NCBI GenBank assembly: GCA_023384675.1
Contig: JAHDVK010000022.1
Coordinates: forward strand, 1 to 64,000
Source: Bryobacteraceae bacterium
GTDB taxonomy: Bacteria; Acidobacteriota; Terriglobia; Bryobacterales; Bryobacteraceae
Length of the DNA stretch: 64,000 nucleotides
Direction of reading: 5' to 3'
The translations under genes and the position numbers were made by a program. Shown piece after piece: positions 33,179-43,200 of the stretch. Under the pieces are notes generated by a model. It saw only the letters and a list, made by a program, of their open reading frames with translations, had not been told where the DNA came from and ran no database searches. Within the stretch, counting starts at the first letter, position 1, and each line of letters starts with the position of its first letter.

Positions 33179-34797
33179 TCCCTACGCTTCTCGTCTTTGG
33201 CTACCTCGCGACCGTTTTTTACATCGGTATCTTCGCGTTCCGCCATAGCGGCCAGGGGGCCGAGGACTTCTTCCTCGCGGGGCGCTCTCTGGGCACCACC
33301 GTCTTTCTGCTCTCGCTGTTCGGCACCAACATGACCGCCTTCACTATCCTGGGCGCGTCCGGCCATGCGTTCGCCAACGGCGTGGTGACCTTCAGCCTGA
33401 TGGCCTCGAGTTCCGCGATCGTGATCCCGCTGACGCTGTTTTTCTTCGGAACCCGTCTTTGGGCCCTGGGCAAACGCCACGGCTTCATCACGCCCGTCCA
33501 GATGATGCGCGACCGCTGGGAATGCAGCCACATCGGCACCTTCATCACGCTGGCCCAGACCGCATTTCTGGTGCCCTACATCATCATCAGCGTGATGGGC
33601 GGGGGCACCGCGCTGAGCGCCATCAGCGGCGGCCTCATCCCCTACTGGGCGGGCGGCGCGGTGGTGGCGATCGTCGTCATGAGCTACGTGTTCTTCGGCG
33701 GCATGCGCGGCACGGCGTGGGTGAACACGTTCCAGACGATCCTGTTCCTGAGCTTCGGCTCGGTCACAATCGTGGTGATCGGCTACGGCATGGGCGGCTT
33801 CGCTCCCGCGGTGGAAACGATGCTGACCGACGCGCGCCAGGCGGTGATGCTGACGCGCGAGAACACCTCGATGGCGTATTTCGTGAGCTACCTGTTCATA
33901 CCGCTGTCGTCGATCGCTTTCCCCCATATGTCGATCTTCTGCCTCACGGCGAAGCGGATGGCATCGTTCAAGAAAACCGTGGTTCTGTATCCGCTCTGCA
34001 TCATGGCGGTGTGGCTGCCATCGGTCTTCCTCGGGGTGATGGCGAACCGCGCGACGGAGGTGCCCGGCATTCAGGCGAAGCTCGAGGCGCGCGCCACGCT
34101 GGCCGCGCAGGGGCCGGCGCTGGTCGCCGAACAGCGCGACGAACTGCGCCAGAAGGCCGCGGGCGACGATATCCTGCTCCTGCTTCTCGATCAATACGCC
34201 CCGCTTTGGCTGGCGGGCCTGCTGGGCGCCGGCATCATGGCCGCGGTGATGGCGAGCGATTCGCAAATCCTGGCGCTTTCCACCATGGTGACCGAGGACC
34301 TGTTCGCCTATTACGGCGGCAAGGAGAGGTTCGGCGAGGCGCTTCAGGTGTTCACCGGACGGGCGTTCGTGGTGGGCGTCACCGTGGTCGCCTATGTAAT
34401 CGCGCTGCGCGCGCCGGGCGCGATTTTCGACGTGGCGGTGCAATACGCCTTCACCGGCTACGCCGCGATGTGCCCGCTGCTGTGGGCGGCGCTGTACTGG
34501 CGGCGCAGCACGAAGTGGGGCGCGCTGGCGGCCGCGCTGTGGTCCGTGGGCGCGGTGGCGGCCATCGCCGTTTTTCAGGCCGTCGTGACGGCGCCGGGCG
34601 TGGTGTTGCGGCTGGGCGGCGTGGACGTGATCGAGCGCACAGCGCGCGGGACCTCGATTCTGGGCTTCATGCCGGTGGCGCCCGTCACATTGATCTCGCT
34701 GGTGCTGGTGGTGGGGGTCTCGCTTGCTACCCAGGCGCCGGGGGCGGAGACGCTGGCGCGGTTCTTCAGCCGCCCGCGCGCTGCAGCACCTCGATAG
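33175..34797 (+). CDS. Sodium:solute symporter (SSS family)
   Basis: 540 residues from a TTG start with GGGAG upstream. About 13 transmembrane helices; [40 protein letters not shown] is the conserved SSS helix-1/2 region, and [32 protein letters not shown] is the second signature with the Ser/Asp sodium site. Substrates of the family are sugars, carboxylates or amino acids; none can be chosen here. The 3' end overlaps the convergent SDR gene by 32 bp. Confidence 0.92.
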   Translation: MIPTLLVFGYLATVFYIGIFAFRHSGQGAEDFFLAGRSLGTTVFLLSLFGTNMTAFTILGASGHAFANGVVTFSLMASSSAIVIPLTLFFFGTRLWALGKRHGFITPVQMMRDRWECSHIGTFITLAQTAFLVPYIIISVMGGGTALSAISGGLIPYWAGGAVVAIVVMSYVFFGGMRGTAWVNTFQTILFLSFGSVTIVVIGYGMGGFAPAVETMLTDARQAVMLTRENTSMAYFVSYLFIPLSSIAFPHMSIFCLTAKRMASFKKTVVLYPLCIMAVWLPSVFLGVMANRATEVPGIQAKLEARATLAAQGPALVAEQRDELRQKAAGDDILLLLLDQYAPLWLAGLLGAGIMAAVMASDSQILALSTMVTEDLFAYYGGKERFGEALQVFTGRAFVVGVTVVAYVIALRAPGAIFDVAVQYAFTGYAAMCPLLWAALYWRRSTKWGALAAALWSVGAVAAIAVFQAVVTAPGVVLRLGGVDVIERTARGTSILGFMPVAPVTLISLVLVVGVSLATQAPGAETLARFFSRPRAAAPR

Positions 34798-35560
34798 AGT
34801 ACACGCCCGCGGCCGTGGCTCCGCCATCGATCAGAAATTGCTGCCCGGTGAGATACCCGGCGGCGGGCGAGGCGAGAAACAAGGCCATCCCGGCGACATC
34901 CTCCGGCCCGGCCAGCCGTCCAAGCGGGATCGTCCGCGCGCGCAGCGCGGCGCGTTCTTCACCGTAGACCCCAAGCAGCATTTCGTTCATCACCGGACCG
35001 GGCGAGATCGCATTCACCGTAATGCTGTGGCGCGCCAGTTCCACGGCCATCACCCGCGTGAGGCCGAGGACCGCCGCCTTCGCCGTGCCATAGCCCGTGA
35101 AGCCGAACTGCCCATGGTTGGCTCCGACCGAAGCCAGCGTCAGAATGCGCCCTCCGCGGCCCTGCTCCACCATGCGGCGCGCGGCGGCCTGGCAGCCCAG
35201 CAGGAGACCGGTCAGATTCACGGCGATCGAACGCTGGAAATCATCGAGCGGGTAATCGAGAAAATCTCCCATCATGACGACGCCCGCATTGGCGATGAAG
35301 ACATCCACCCCGCCGAAGCGCTCCGTGGCGCACTGGATCAGTGCGGCGGCCGTGCCGGGCTCACTGACGTCTCCAGTCACCCACGCGGCTGTGCCGCCCT
35401 CCGCCCGGACTTCCTCCGCCACCTGCCGCGCCCTTTCTTCCGACCGCCCATGGATGAGAACCTGGTGGCCGGCCCGAGCGAACGCCAGCGCGAGCACGCG
35501 GCCGATACCTGAGGTGGAGCCGGTGATAATAACGGAGCGGGTGGTTTCGGTCATGGACAT
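34766..35560 (-). CDS. SDR-family oxidoreductase
   Basis: 264 residues. Rossmann [19 protein letters not shown] (TGxxxGIG), NAGVV, catalytic Ser in [11 protein letters not shown], and [10 protein letters not shown] (YxxxK); SPGPVMNEM and [16 protein letters not shown] close the fold. Classical NAD(P)-dependent dehydrogenase, likely on a sugar, alcohol or 3-ketoacyl substrate. It lies head-to-tail against the symporter gene (32-bp convergent overlap). Confidence 0.92.
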   Translation of the reverse strand: MSMTETTRSVIITGSTSGIGRVLALAFARAGHQVLIHGRSEERARQVAEEVRAEGGTAAWVTGDVSEPGTAAALIQCATERFGGVDVFIANAGVVMMGDFLDYPLDDFQRSIAVNLTGLLLGCQAAARRMVEQGRGGRILTLASVGANHGQFGFTGYGTAKAAVLGLTRVMAVELARHSITVNAISPGPVMNEMLLGVYGEERAALRARTIPLGRLAGPEDVAGMALFLASPAAGYLTGQQFLIDGGATAAGVYSIEVLQRAGG

Positions 35561-35602
35561 CTCAATTGCCCTTGTATCACGCCTTGCCGTCCGGACGCGA
35601 AA

Positions 35603-35633
35603 AAGGCCCCGGAGCGCTACACTCCGGGGCCTT
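35603..35633 (-). terminator. Rho-independent terminator of the DUF465 gene
   Basis: A perfect 12-bp stem (AAGGCCCCGGAG / CTCCGGGGCCTT) with a 7-nt loop; on the minus strand it is followed by TTTTT. It sits 50 nt beyond the stop of the leftward DUF465 gene. Confidence 0.9.
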
Positions 35634-35682
35634 GAGGAAGCCGTTACGCAGCGTACCTGGTACCTGACGCTGGAAAGTGGAC

Positions 35683-35916
35683 CTACGCGACTTGCGCGCG
35701 GTATCGGGTCATCATTTCGTGCATCTGGTCCTTAAGATTGAGCTTGAGCTTTTTGAGCTTGTGTTCCTCGATCTCATCCTCGGGAGTCAAATGGGGCTTC
35801 GCTTCGATCTCGCTGATCTGGCGCTCATACTCGGAGTGCTTCTCAGCCAAGGCGCGAAACTCCTCGTTCGACTGCATCAAGTACGCCTTCAGTTCTTCCT
35901 GAGCAAACTTGTCCAT
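35683..35916 (-). CDS. DUF465 (YdcH-like) small coiled-coil protein
   Basis: 77 residues from ATG 35916, with AAAGGAGAA upstream. MDKFAQEELKAYLMQSNEEFRALAEKHSEYERQISEIEAKPHLTPEDEIEEHKLKKLKLNLKDQMHEMMTRYR is the DUF465 pattern: two helices, H-x-E-Y-E..I, a short loop, then 'E..LKK.KL.LKD'. Function unknown; small, soluble and probably abundant given its strong RBS, clean promoter and strong terminator. It forms a monocistronic unit. Confidence 0.9.
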   Translation of the reverse strand: MDKFAQEELKAYLMQSNEEFRALAEKHSEYERQISEIEAKPHLTPEDEIEEHKLKKLKLNLKDQMHEMMTRYRAQVA

Positions 35917-36040
35917 GATGGGTGGTTCTCCTTTGGGTGAACAACCACGCCGAGTCGGGTTTTTGGGGTCACTGGCTCGGTGGGTTTCAACATCTGCATG
36001 ACGCAGCGCAACGGAGCCCCTCGGTTCCGCTGTCATCCTG

Positions 36041-36069
36041 AAAGTATCATCTTTTCGATACTGTGACAA
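36041..36069 (-). promoter_or_regulatory. Promoter of the DUF465 gene with a dyad in the spacer
   Basis: Minus strand: TTGTCA (36069-36064), a 17-nt spacer, TACTTT (36046-36041). The spacer and -10 carry the inverted repeat AGTATC-n8-GATACT (36043-36062), a possible repressor site. The leader would be ~115 nt. The remainder of the gene-free stretch 35917-36274 shows no other feature I can support. Confidence 0.6.
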
Positions 36070-36274
36070 TCCCCGATTCGCAGGGTTGCCGTACTGGGAA
36101 AAGCCGTAGGCCGTACCGCCCGGAACGCCACCCGCGGAATTAGCACCGCCATGCTTCGTTCGGCCCGCGAACCCAAAGCCAGAGGGCAGTTCCGGACAAT
36201 ACGGCCTCACACTCCGGTAGATGCGCGGGAGCCGCGCGGGGTTTCCGGGATCGGCCGGCAGGCTTGCCCGCCGG

Positions 36275-37180
36275 TTACGCGGGAGGCGGCTTGCGCCGCA
36301 ACAGCCGGTCAGTGAACGTGCGCTTCCCAGGGTGGAAGGCGCGGGCGGCGCCGGCGAGGTAAGGGCGGAACTCGCGGGTCCACCAGGGCAGCAGGCCCTC
36401 GTGGCGGATCTCCTGTAACGTTTGAGTGTAGTGATCCAGGATATTTACCGACAGAAGCTGCGAGGCCCGGCGGGCGGCAGCGCGCGTGGATTTGCCGAGC
36501 CACACGAATTGCCCCGGCAGCCGCGTAACCACCGACAGCGCCATCAGCGAAGAAAGCTCGAAAACCGAGCGCTGCTCGGCTGTCGCCGTCGCGCGCAAGT
36601 CGCGCCAATGGCGTTCGAGGGACTCAATGCCGGGCCGCGGCATGGTCTGCAAGGGGCCCCGGATCGCGGCCCATTCCTCGCGCAGCGTCTGGATGTCGAG
36701 CGGCAGCGTATTGAAACTCTCGGCGGCGCGTCCCGCGGAAACTTCGAGGGCATCGAGCACCTGGTCCATCGTGGAGGGTTGGGCTTCCGCGGGGATGAGT
36801 CCTTCGGCCTTCAGTGACTCGCCGATTTCGCGGATCAGGTGGCGGCCCGCGCCGGAGAGGTCCGCAAACGCCGCCAAGACCCAGACCGGGGAGGCGCGGA
36901 AGGTGAGCAGGCCGATCATTTCGATGCCGTTGCCGGCCGTGCGGCGCAACAGAAAGTCACTTGCCAGACGGCCTTCGGCCGGAAAAGCGCCCTCCACTTC
37001 GCCGACCTGTTCGATCAGAAACCGCAGGACGGCCTCCACCATGGTCTGGTAGAGCCGCGTGCGGCGGACGGCCGCGGGCAGCGCCGCTTCCCCGATTTCA
37101 CGCAGCAGTCCTCCGGTGAGCGCCGAGGCCGAGCGGACCACGCGTTCGGGCAGCGACAAGAGGTATTTCGGAGCATCCAC
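36275..37180 (-). CDS. Hypothetical protein
   Basis: 301 residues, no signal peptide. Mostly amphipathic helices (RVVRSASALTGGLLREIGEAALPAAVRRTRLYQTMVEAVLRFLIEQVGEVEGAF) with a weakly hydrophobic centre (FELSSLMALSVVTRLPGQFVW) and a basic C-terminus (RTFTDRLLRRKPPP). It could be a peripheral membrane protein. I do not recognise the family. Its start is 52 bp from the divergent Gfo/Idh gene. Confidence 0.75.
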   Translation of the reverse strand: MDAPKYLLSLPERVVRSASALTGGLLREIGEAALPAAVRRTRLYQTMVEAVLRFLIEQVGEVEGAFPAEGRLASDFLLRRTAGNGIEMIGLLTFRASPVWVLAAFADLSGAGRHLIREIGESLKAEGLIPAEAQPSTMDQVLDALEVSAGRAAESFNTLPLDIQTLREEWAAIRGPLQTMPRPGIESLERHWRDLRATATAEQRSVFELSSLMALSVVTRLPGQFVWLGKSTRAAARRASQLLSVNILDHYTQTLQEIRHEGLLPWWTREFRPYLAGAARAFHPGKRTFTDRLLRRKPPPA

Positions 37181-37232
37181 ACTCTCAGCCTACCAGCGCA
37201 CGCGTGACCATTTGCAGTGATAGTTTGGTTCC

Positions 37233-38495
37233 ATGAACCGGCGCACTTTCTTCGTGAGCGCGGCGACGGCCGCTTCCTCCCTGATGGCCCAGAAAGCCAC
37301 CTTGAAACTCGGCATCATCGGCTGCGGATGGTATGGCGGAGTGGATGCCCGCGCGGCCTGGAAGGCCGGCGGCGCGGAAGTGATCGCGCTCTGCGACGCG
37401 GACGCCAAACACCTCGAAGAAACCGCCGCGCTCTGCGAGAAGGAGCAGGGCGGGCGGCGTCCGTCCGTGATGACGAAGGACTACCGCGAGCTGATCCAGA
37501 CGCCGGGACTCGATGGCGTGATCATCGCCACGCCGCCCCACTGGCATGCGCTGCCGTTTATCGCCGCCTGCGAGAAAAAGCTCGCGATATACATGGAAAA
37601 ACCCCTCGCTTACGACATCCGCGAGGGGCGCGCCATGGCCCGCGCTCAAGCCAAGGCGGGCAATATCGTGCAGGTGGGCTTTCAGCGGCGTCAAAGCGCG
37701 GCCTACAAGGCGGTAAAGGACTATCTCGCCGGCGGCGCGCCCGGGCGCATTGTGCAGGCGGACGTGCAGATCCACTACACCGCCGGCCCGCTCGACAACA
37801 CGCCGCAGGCGCCGCCAGCCACGCTCGATTGGGACCTGTGGCTCGGCCCGGCGCCGAAAATGCCCTATTCGCCCAACGTGGCGCACCGGGCCTGGCGGCT
37901 CGAGGAGAACGTCGGCAACGGACACCTGGTGGATTGGGGGATCCATCTGATCGACGCCACGCGAATGATGCTGGATCTTGGCCTGCCCAAGTCCGTCAGC
38001 GCCGCCGGCGGGCTCTACCGCTACAAGGGCCGGATCACTACACCGGACACCCTCACCGCGCACTTCGAGTTCGAACAACTGCCCGTGGTGTGGCGGCACC
38101 GGCTGTGGGGCGCGGCCGAAATGACGCCCGCCTACAACAACGGCATCTTCCTCTACGGCGAAAAGGAGACCGTGTTCGTCACCGACCAGCGCTGGGAAGT
38201 GATGCCGCAGGGCAAAGGCTCGGAAAAGCGTGTGATCGAGATCAAGCCGCCCACCGATACGGGCACGGCGCACGTCGCCGAATGGCTCGAAGCCGTGCGC
38301 GCCGGCCGGCAGCCTTCGTGTTCGGTCGAAGACGGCTGGCGCAGCACCACAACGGTGCAGTTGGGGATGATCGCCTACAAAGCTGGCCGCACCGTGCAGT
38401 TCGATGCGGCGGGTGAGACAATCAAGGAGGACGCGGCGGCGCGCAAAATGCTCATGCGCCCCTACCGCGCTCCCTACCGGCACCCCTACGCATGA
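37233..38495 (+). CDS. Tat-exported Gfo/Idh/MocA-family oxidoreductase
   Basis: 420 residues. MNRRTFFVSAATAASSLMAQ is a twin-arginine-like leader. The Rossmann fold begins KLGIIGCGWYGGVDAR; VIIATPPHWHALPFIAACEKKLAIYMEKPLAYDIREGRAM contains the EKP motif whose Lys acts in hydride transfer, and GHLVDWGIHLIDATRMML the DWGxHxxD motif of the second domain. These enzymes oxidise or epimerise sugars using NAD(P), here probably carried as a bound cofactor through Tat. It overlaps hemQ by ATGA, although no shared pathway is evident. Confidence 0.92.
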   Translation: MNRRTFFVSAATAASSLMAQKATLKLGIIGCGWYGGVDARAAWKAGGAEVIALCDADAKHLEETAALCEKEQGGRRPSVMTKDYRELIQTPGLDGVIIATPPHWHALPFIAACEKKLAIYMEKPLAYDIREGRAMARAQAKAGNIVQVGFQRRQSAAYKAVKDYLAGGAPGRIVQADVQIHYTAGPLDNTPQAPPATLDWDLWLGPAPKMPYSPNVAHRAWRLEENVGNGHLVDWGIHLIDATRMMLDLGLPKSVSAAGGLYRYKGRITTPDTLTAHFEFEQLPVVWRHRLWGAAEMTPAYNNGIFLYGEKETVFVTDQRWEVMPQGKGSEKRVIEIKPPTDTGTAHVAEWLEAVRAGRQPSCSVEDGWRSTTTVQLGMIAYKAGRTVQFDAAGETIKEDAAARKMLMRPYRAPYRHPYA

Positions 38496-39349
38496 CCCAA
38501 GAACCCATCGCCCTGCCCATGGCTCCGCTGACGCTCGACGGCTCGAGCGCCTTGCACCAGATGTTCCGCGTGAAATGGGACGAGTGGCTCGATACCGACA
38601 AGCAGACCCGCGACCACATCGCCGCCGAGGCACGGAATTGGCTGGAGGAACAAGGCGCCGCGCCCGCCGGCAGCCAGAGCGCCGCCTTCGCCATGCTGGG
38701 GCACAAAGGCGACCTGATGCTGGTCCACTTCCGGGACGATTTCCCGGGGCTGCTGGCGGCGCAACGCGCTTGGGAGGGTCTCCGGCTGGCCAGGTACCTC
38801 GAAATCAAAACGTCCTACCTCAGCGTGGTTGAACTGGGCCTGTACGAAAGTACCCGGAAACTCTATGAAGAACTCGGCGGCCGCGCCCTGGCGCCCGGCA
38901 CGCCCGAGTGGGACGCCGCCGCCGCCGGGATCATCGATCGCCAGCGCAAGGCCATGGCCGTGCGCCTGAATCCCGAAATCCCCGCCTCGCGCTACCTGTG
39001 CTTCTATCCCATGGACAAAAAACGCGGCGAAGCGAAGAACTGGTACTCCCTCCCCTTCGCCGACCGCCAGCGCATGATGCACGAGCACGGCATGATCGGC
39101 CGGAAATACGCGGGCATCGTGAAGCAGGTGATTTCCGGCTCGATCGGCTTCGACGATTGGGAATGGGGCGTGGACCTTTTCGCCGATTCCCCACTGCCAT
39201 TCAAGCAGCTCATTTACGAAATGCGCTTCGATGAAGCGAGCGCGGATTACGCGCTATTCGGCCCTTTTTACATCGGCATGCGCCTGCGCGGCCAAGGCCT
39301 CGACCAGTGGCTGGGCGGGGATACTGCCGTGGCGATGGCGCAGGAATAG
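38492..39349 (+). CDS. hemQ: Coproheme decarboxylase HemQ (chlorite-dismutase family)
   Basis: 285 residues. The C-terminal half has the HemQ hallmarks: YPMDKKRGEAKNWYSLPFADRQRMMHEHGMIGRKYAG, with Tyr172 and Lys176 in YxMxK, proximal heme ligand His199, and ISGSIGFDDWEWGVDLFADSPLPFKQLIYEMRFDEASADYALFGPFYIG. It oxidatively decarboxylates coproheme III to protoheme, the last step of the coproporphyrin-dependent pathway. Start overlaps the upstream stop. Confidence 0.93.
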   Translation: MTQEPIALPMAPLTLDGSSALHQMFRVKWDEWLDTDKQTRDHIAAEARNWLEEQGAAPAGSQSAAFAMLGHKGDLMLVHFRDDFPGLLAAQRAWEGLRLARYLEIKTSYLSVVELGLYESTRKLYEELGGRALAPGTPEWDAAAAGIIDRQRKAMAVRLNPEIPASRYLCFYPMDKKRGEAKNWYSLPFADRQRMMHEHGMIGRKYAGIVKQVISGSIGFDDWEWGVDLFADSPLPFKQLIYEMRFDEASADYALFGPFYIGMRLRGQGLDQWLGGDTAVAMAQE

Positions 39350-39456
39350 CCCACAAGTCTCGGTACTCCCGTCCATAATCCGGCGCCGGTTTTTCTCATT
39401 TTTCCAGCTTTTGATGATATTCTGCGAGTGTCAACCCGATCTGGAGAATCGCCGGA

Positions 39457-40278
39457 ATGGCCCGCCTGATCCTGATTTATTTGTCGATATTGGCCCTGTG
39501 CGCCGCTCCCGCGCTGGCCGGAACCATCTTCGCTTCCAGCGGAATTGACGGCGGCGCCCCGCATCTGATCCACAGCGGCGCCATGCAAAACGGCGGCGCA
39601 TTCACCAGCGTCACGATGTTGAGCGCGGACCCCGGCTCCCCTTTGTTTACAGTCAGCGCGAGCGCCGCGGGCTTCGCCCGGCTGGGCGAGTTGACCGTCC
39701 AGACCATGGCCGTCGCGCAGGGAACCGGCGGCGCGCCGGGCGCAGTGCGCGCGTCCGCCAGCGCCAGTCTGACGGATTCGATGACCGTTCACGCCGGCGG
39801 ACTCGCAGGCCAGACCGGCTATCTGGTCATGCTGTGGCGCGACCCGCCCGCCGACGGCATGCAGCAACTGGTCAACGGCGGCCGCGCCGCGCAGGTCTGT
39901 ACGGGTCTGTGTACCGGCGCGCCGGTGATGACCAGCCCGGCGCCCGGCTACTTCGAGATCGGCCGCCTGCCCTTCGTCTTCGGCCACGCATTTGACTACA
40001 CCCTGACCCTCTCAGGCTGGGCCGAAGCCGCCTGGTCCGCCGCCGAGCACAACTACGCCTATGCCGCAAGCGTCGCCAGCCTCGAAGCCAGTCAGTTGCT
40101 GATCGGCTTCACCGACTGGCGCGGCCTGGGTCTCAGTAACGCGCAATGGACCAGCGGCGCCGGTCTGGCCTACCAGGATGCGCCCATCCACCTCGTCGAG
40201 AATCCCGAACCCGGCACGATCCTGCTGATGGGAGCCGGCTTGCTCGCGCTGGGCCTTCTGCGCAGGCGTCAGAACTGA
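39457..40278 (+). CDS. PEP-CTERM sorting-domain protein
   Basis: 273 residues. Signal peptide MARLILIYLSILALCAAPALA; Ser/Ala/Gly-rich body; C-terminal tripartite sorting signal NPEPGTILLMGAGLLALGLLRRRQN (PEP, a hydrophobic helix, an Arg cluster). PEP-CTERM proteins are processed by exosortase and displayed on the surface or in extracellular polymer. No exosortase is in the window. The 3' end overlaps the convergent receptor gene by 10 bp. Confidence 0.9.
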   Translation: MARLILIYLSILALCAAPALAGTIFASSGIDGGAPHLIHSGAMQNGGAFTSVTMLSADPGSPLFTVSASAAGFARLGELTVQTMAVAQGTGGAPGAVRASASASLTDSMTVHAGGLAGQTGYLVMLWRDPPADGMQQLVNGGRAAQVCTGLCTGAPVMTSPAPGYFEIGRLPFVFGHAFDYTLTLSGWAEAAWSAAEHNYAYAASVASLEASQLLIGFTDWRGLGLSNAQWTSGAGLAYQDAPIHLVENPEPGTILLMGAGLLALGLLRRRQN

Positions 40279-43200
40279 ATCTTCATCGCGAGCTGAATCA
40301 CGCGCGACGTGACGCCCTGCACGCCGCCGCCAACCGAGCCGAAGCCTTGCGATTGCAGGTTCAGATCGAGCGCGCCGGGCGGCGGGTTGAAGTGGTTGGC
40401 CACGTTGAAGACCTCGGCGCGAAACTCCACCTTGCGGTCGTCGCGGAGATTGAACGCGCGCGCGAAGGACATGTCGAGGTTCATCACGCCCGGCAGCCGG
40501 ACGGCGCCTGTGCGCGGCGCCGTGCCGAAGCGTCCGAACGCGGGCGCGGCGAAGGCATCCACGTTGAACCAGCGCTGCCAGGTGCGGCCCCCCCCGGGCA
40601 GCATGCCGCTGTGCCCCTCCAATTTATCCGGCCGTGAGGGAAAGCCGATGCCGGTCGTGTCCAAATTGTTGAAAACGGGGGCGGGCATGCCGCTGGACAG
40701 CGTGGGAATGGCGGCGATGCGCCATCCATCGAAAAGCCATTTAAACAGGGGCACCCGGCGAACCGACGTTTCGTAAATCACGCTGCCCGTGAACCGGTGG
40801 CGGACGTCAAAGGCGCATAGGGAGCGGTCGGCGCGCAGGTTGTAGAGATCCTGGATGCGCCCGGCGTAGACGCCGCCGTCCACTAGGCCGCCCGCATCTG
40901 TGGGCCCGGAATAGCAACCCGAGAACGTATAGGCCAGCACCATCTCGAGACCATACTGGCTGCTGCGCGAAGCGGATGCCTGGAAGGAATGATAGATGCT
41001 GTTGCCGATCGATTTCTCGGCGGACACAGGCCGGGCGAACTCGGGAAAGCGGCGGCGCTCGTTCAGGGGCGCGAGGCCCGAATCGCGCGGATCAGCCACT
41101 TCCACCGGGCGGTTGATGTCGTCGATCGTGGTCATCAGGCGGGTGCCTTTGGAGCCGGCGTAGCCCGCATCCAACTGAAAGCCCAGCGGGATGCGCCGCT
41201 GCACGGAAAGGTTCCAGTGCTGGATATAGCTCTCCCGCAAGTAGGGATCCACGCTGACGGCGAGATTGAAGCCGCTGTCCCCCGGCACGGCGGCGAAGGG
41301 ATCGGACAGGAAAACGTCAGGCGGACCCGTGAGCGCGCCTTGCACGGCGGCCGCGCGTGTTTCCTGCGCGGCCTCGCCCATGCGAAACGCCGCGCCCGGC
41401 AGGTTGGGCGTGAAGTAGAACCCGTAGCCGGCTCGAACCACGAGGTTGGAGAGAAACGACGGCGCCCACGCGACCCCGAACCGCGGGCCAAAGTTGGTCG
41501 GGCTGGCGATCGTCATCCGCCGCCCATACAGCGAGGTTTCCGGGGTCACGAACTCCGTGAGCGCAAATCCGCGCTGCTCGATGTTCACCATCTGGCCGTC
41601 TCGCGCCGAGAAGTTCGGAATCCGGTCGTGGCGCATCCCCATGCCGACTGTGAGGTTGGGCCGTACGCGCCAGTCATCCTGGACAAAGAGGGACGTCCAG
41701 GCCGTGCCCAGGCGGACCTCCGTGGCTGTCGGCGCGATCTCCGCCGTCCGGACGTAGCCCAGCATGAAATCCGCCAGCGCGGAGCCGGTGTAGCTCCCGT
41801 CAAAAACGAACGCGCCGCGCGGATTGCGCGCCTGCCGCAGCGTATAGCGCTTGCTCAGCCAGTCGCCACCGAAGCGCAGCATGTGGTTGCCTTGCTGCCA
41901 GGCCACGACATTCGAGATCTGCAGCGTGTTGTTCACCCGCTCGCGCGGGCCGCCGGGCCGCGGCAGGCCGAACACGTTGAACACGCCGTCCGGCCCGTCG
42001 ATGGTGATATTCGGGGGGCCGAAGTCCAGCGGCCTCCCCGGCGCGCGCGGCAGCCCCATCTTGCCCGCCACGTCGAAAGCCGGATTTTCGCTGGTGCCGA
42101 AACGCTCGCGGTCGCTCAGACGGTTCCATCCCAGCCGGAACTGATTCACGCGTGTGGCGCTGATGGAGCGCGTGTACTGGCCCAGCAGGTTCTGCGCGCG
42201 CGCCGTATTAAAACGCTCGTCGCTTCCCCACAACGGCGCGCCTTCCTCGGACGTTTCGTTGAAGGCGTAGCGGCCGGTCAGCAGATTGTCGGTGGCGAGG
42301 TTCTGATCCAGTCGGATCATCGCCTGTTCCTGCCGCGCGATGGCCTTGCGATCCGCGGTCCGGAAGTTGAACGGACCCTCCTCGGCGTACGGCAGGGGAA
42401 CAAACCCAAGAAACGCCGCCGCCGGTTCGCTCAGGGCCTCGGCGGGCGCCGTGTTGTTCAAGATCCCAACGCCCAGCGGATCGCGCAACACGATCGGCTC
42501 GCCTGTGCGCGCATTCCTCAGGCCGCGAAAATCGCCACCGCGCATCGCGAGCGGCGGCACGCGCAGCGGTTCGCTCACCAGGCCCTCGCGAAGCCGCCCG
42601 CCTTCGTAGTTCACGAAGAAGAAACTCGTGGATTCGGGCGAGAAGACGCGGGGAACGGTGGTGGGACCGCCGAAATTGAAGCCGTACTGGTTGCGGTTCA
42701 GGCGGGGCGGTTCGAGCGTCTCTTCCGCGATCACATCTCGGGTCTGGCTGAAGAAATCGTTGCGGTTGAACAGCCACGCCGCTCCGTGATACCGCGCGCC
42801 GCCGGACTGCGTAATCAGGTCCACTTGAGCCCCAGGCGCCGCGCCGTAGAGAGCCGAGTAAGTGTTCGTCTCCACCTTCAACTCGCTGAGCGCGTCGATC
42901 GACGGCGAAAACGGATATGAATTCGACTGAAAATCGAGGAATTCCACTCCGTCCAGGAAGTAGCGGTTCGCTGAGTCGCGCGCGCCGTTCGCGCCGATCA
43001 TCGTGACGCCGGTTTCGGGTGAGGCCTCGGCCAGTGAAGCCCTGCCCTGCTGAGTGGCGATCGAGCCCGGCGTGCCGGGAACGATGCCGGGCAGCAGTTG
43101 CGTGAGTTGAATGAAGTTCCGGCCGTTCAATGGCAGGTCGCGGATGTTGCGGCGCTCCACCAGGCGGCGGACGGCAACGCTCTCGGTCTGCATCCAGGTG

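Noticed and set aside
33076-34827. 583-codon minus-strand frame opposite the SSS symporter
   Set aside because: Translation is almost all Arg/His/Ala/Gln, typical of antisense shadow; the plus strand encodes a clear symporter.
35917-36274. Minus-strand extension upstream of the DUF465 ATG as an N-terminal domain
   Set aside because: The strong RBS at the internal ATG, the family length of ~77 residues and a promoter inside the extension all favour the short gene.
39379-39396. Terminator after hemQ (CCGGCGCCGG followed by TTTTT)
   Set aside because: The palindrome leaves at most three pairs around a four-base loop, too weak to call a hairpin.
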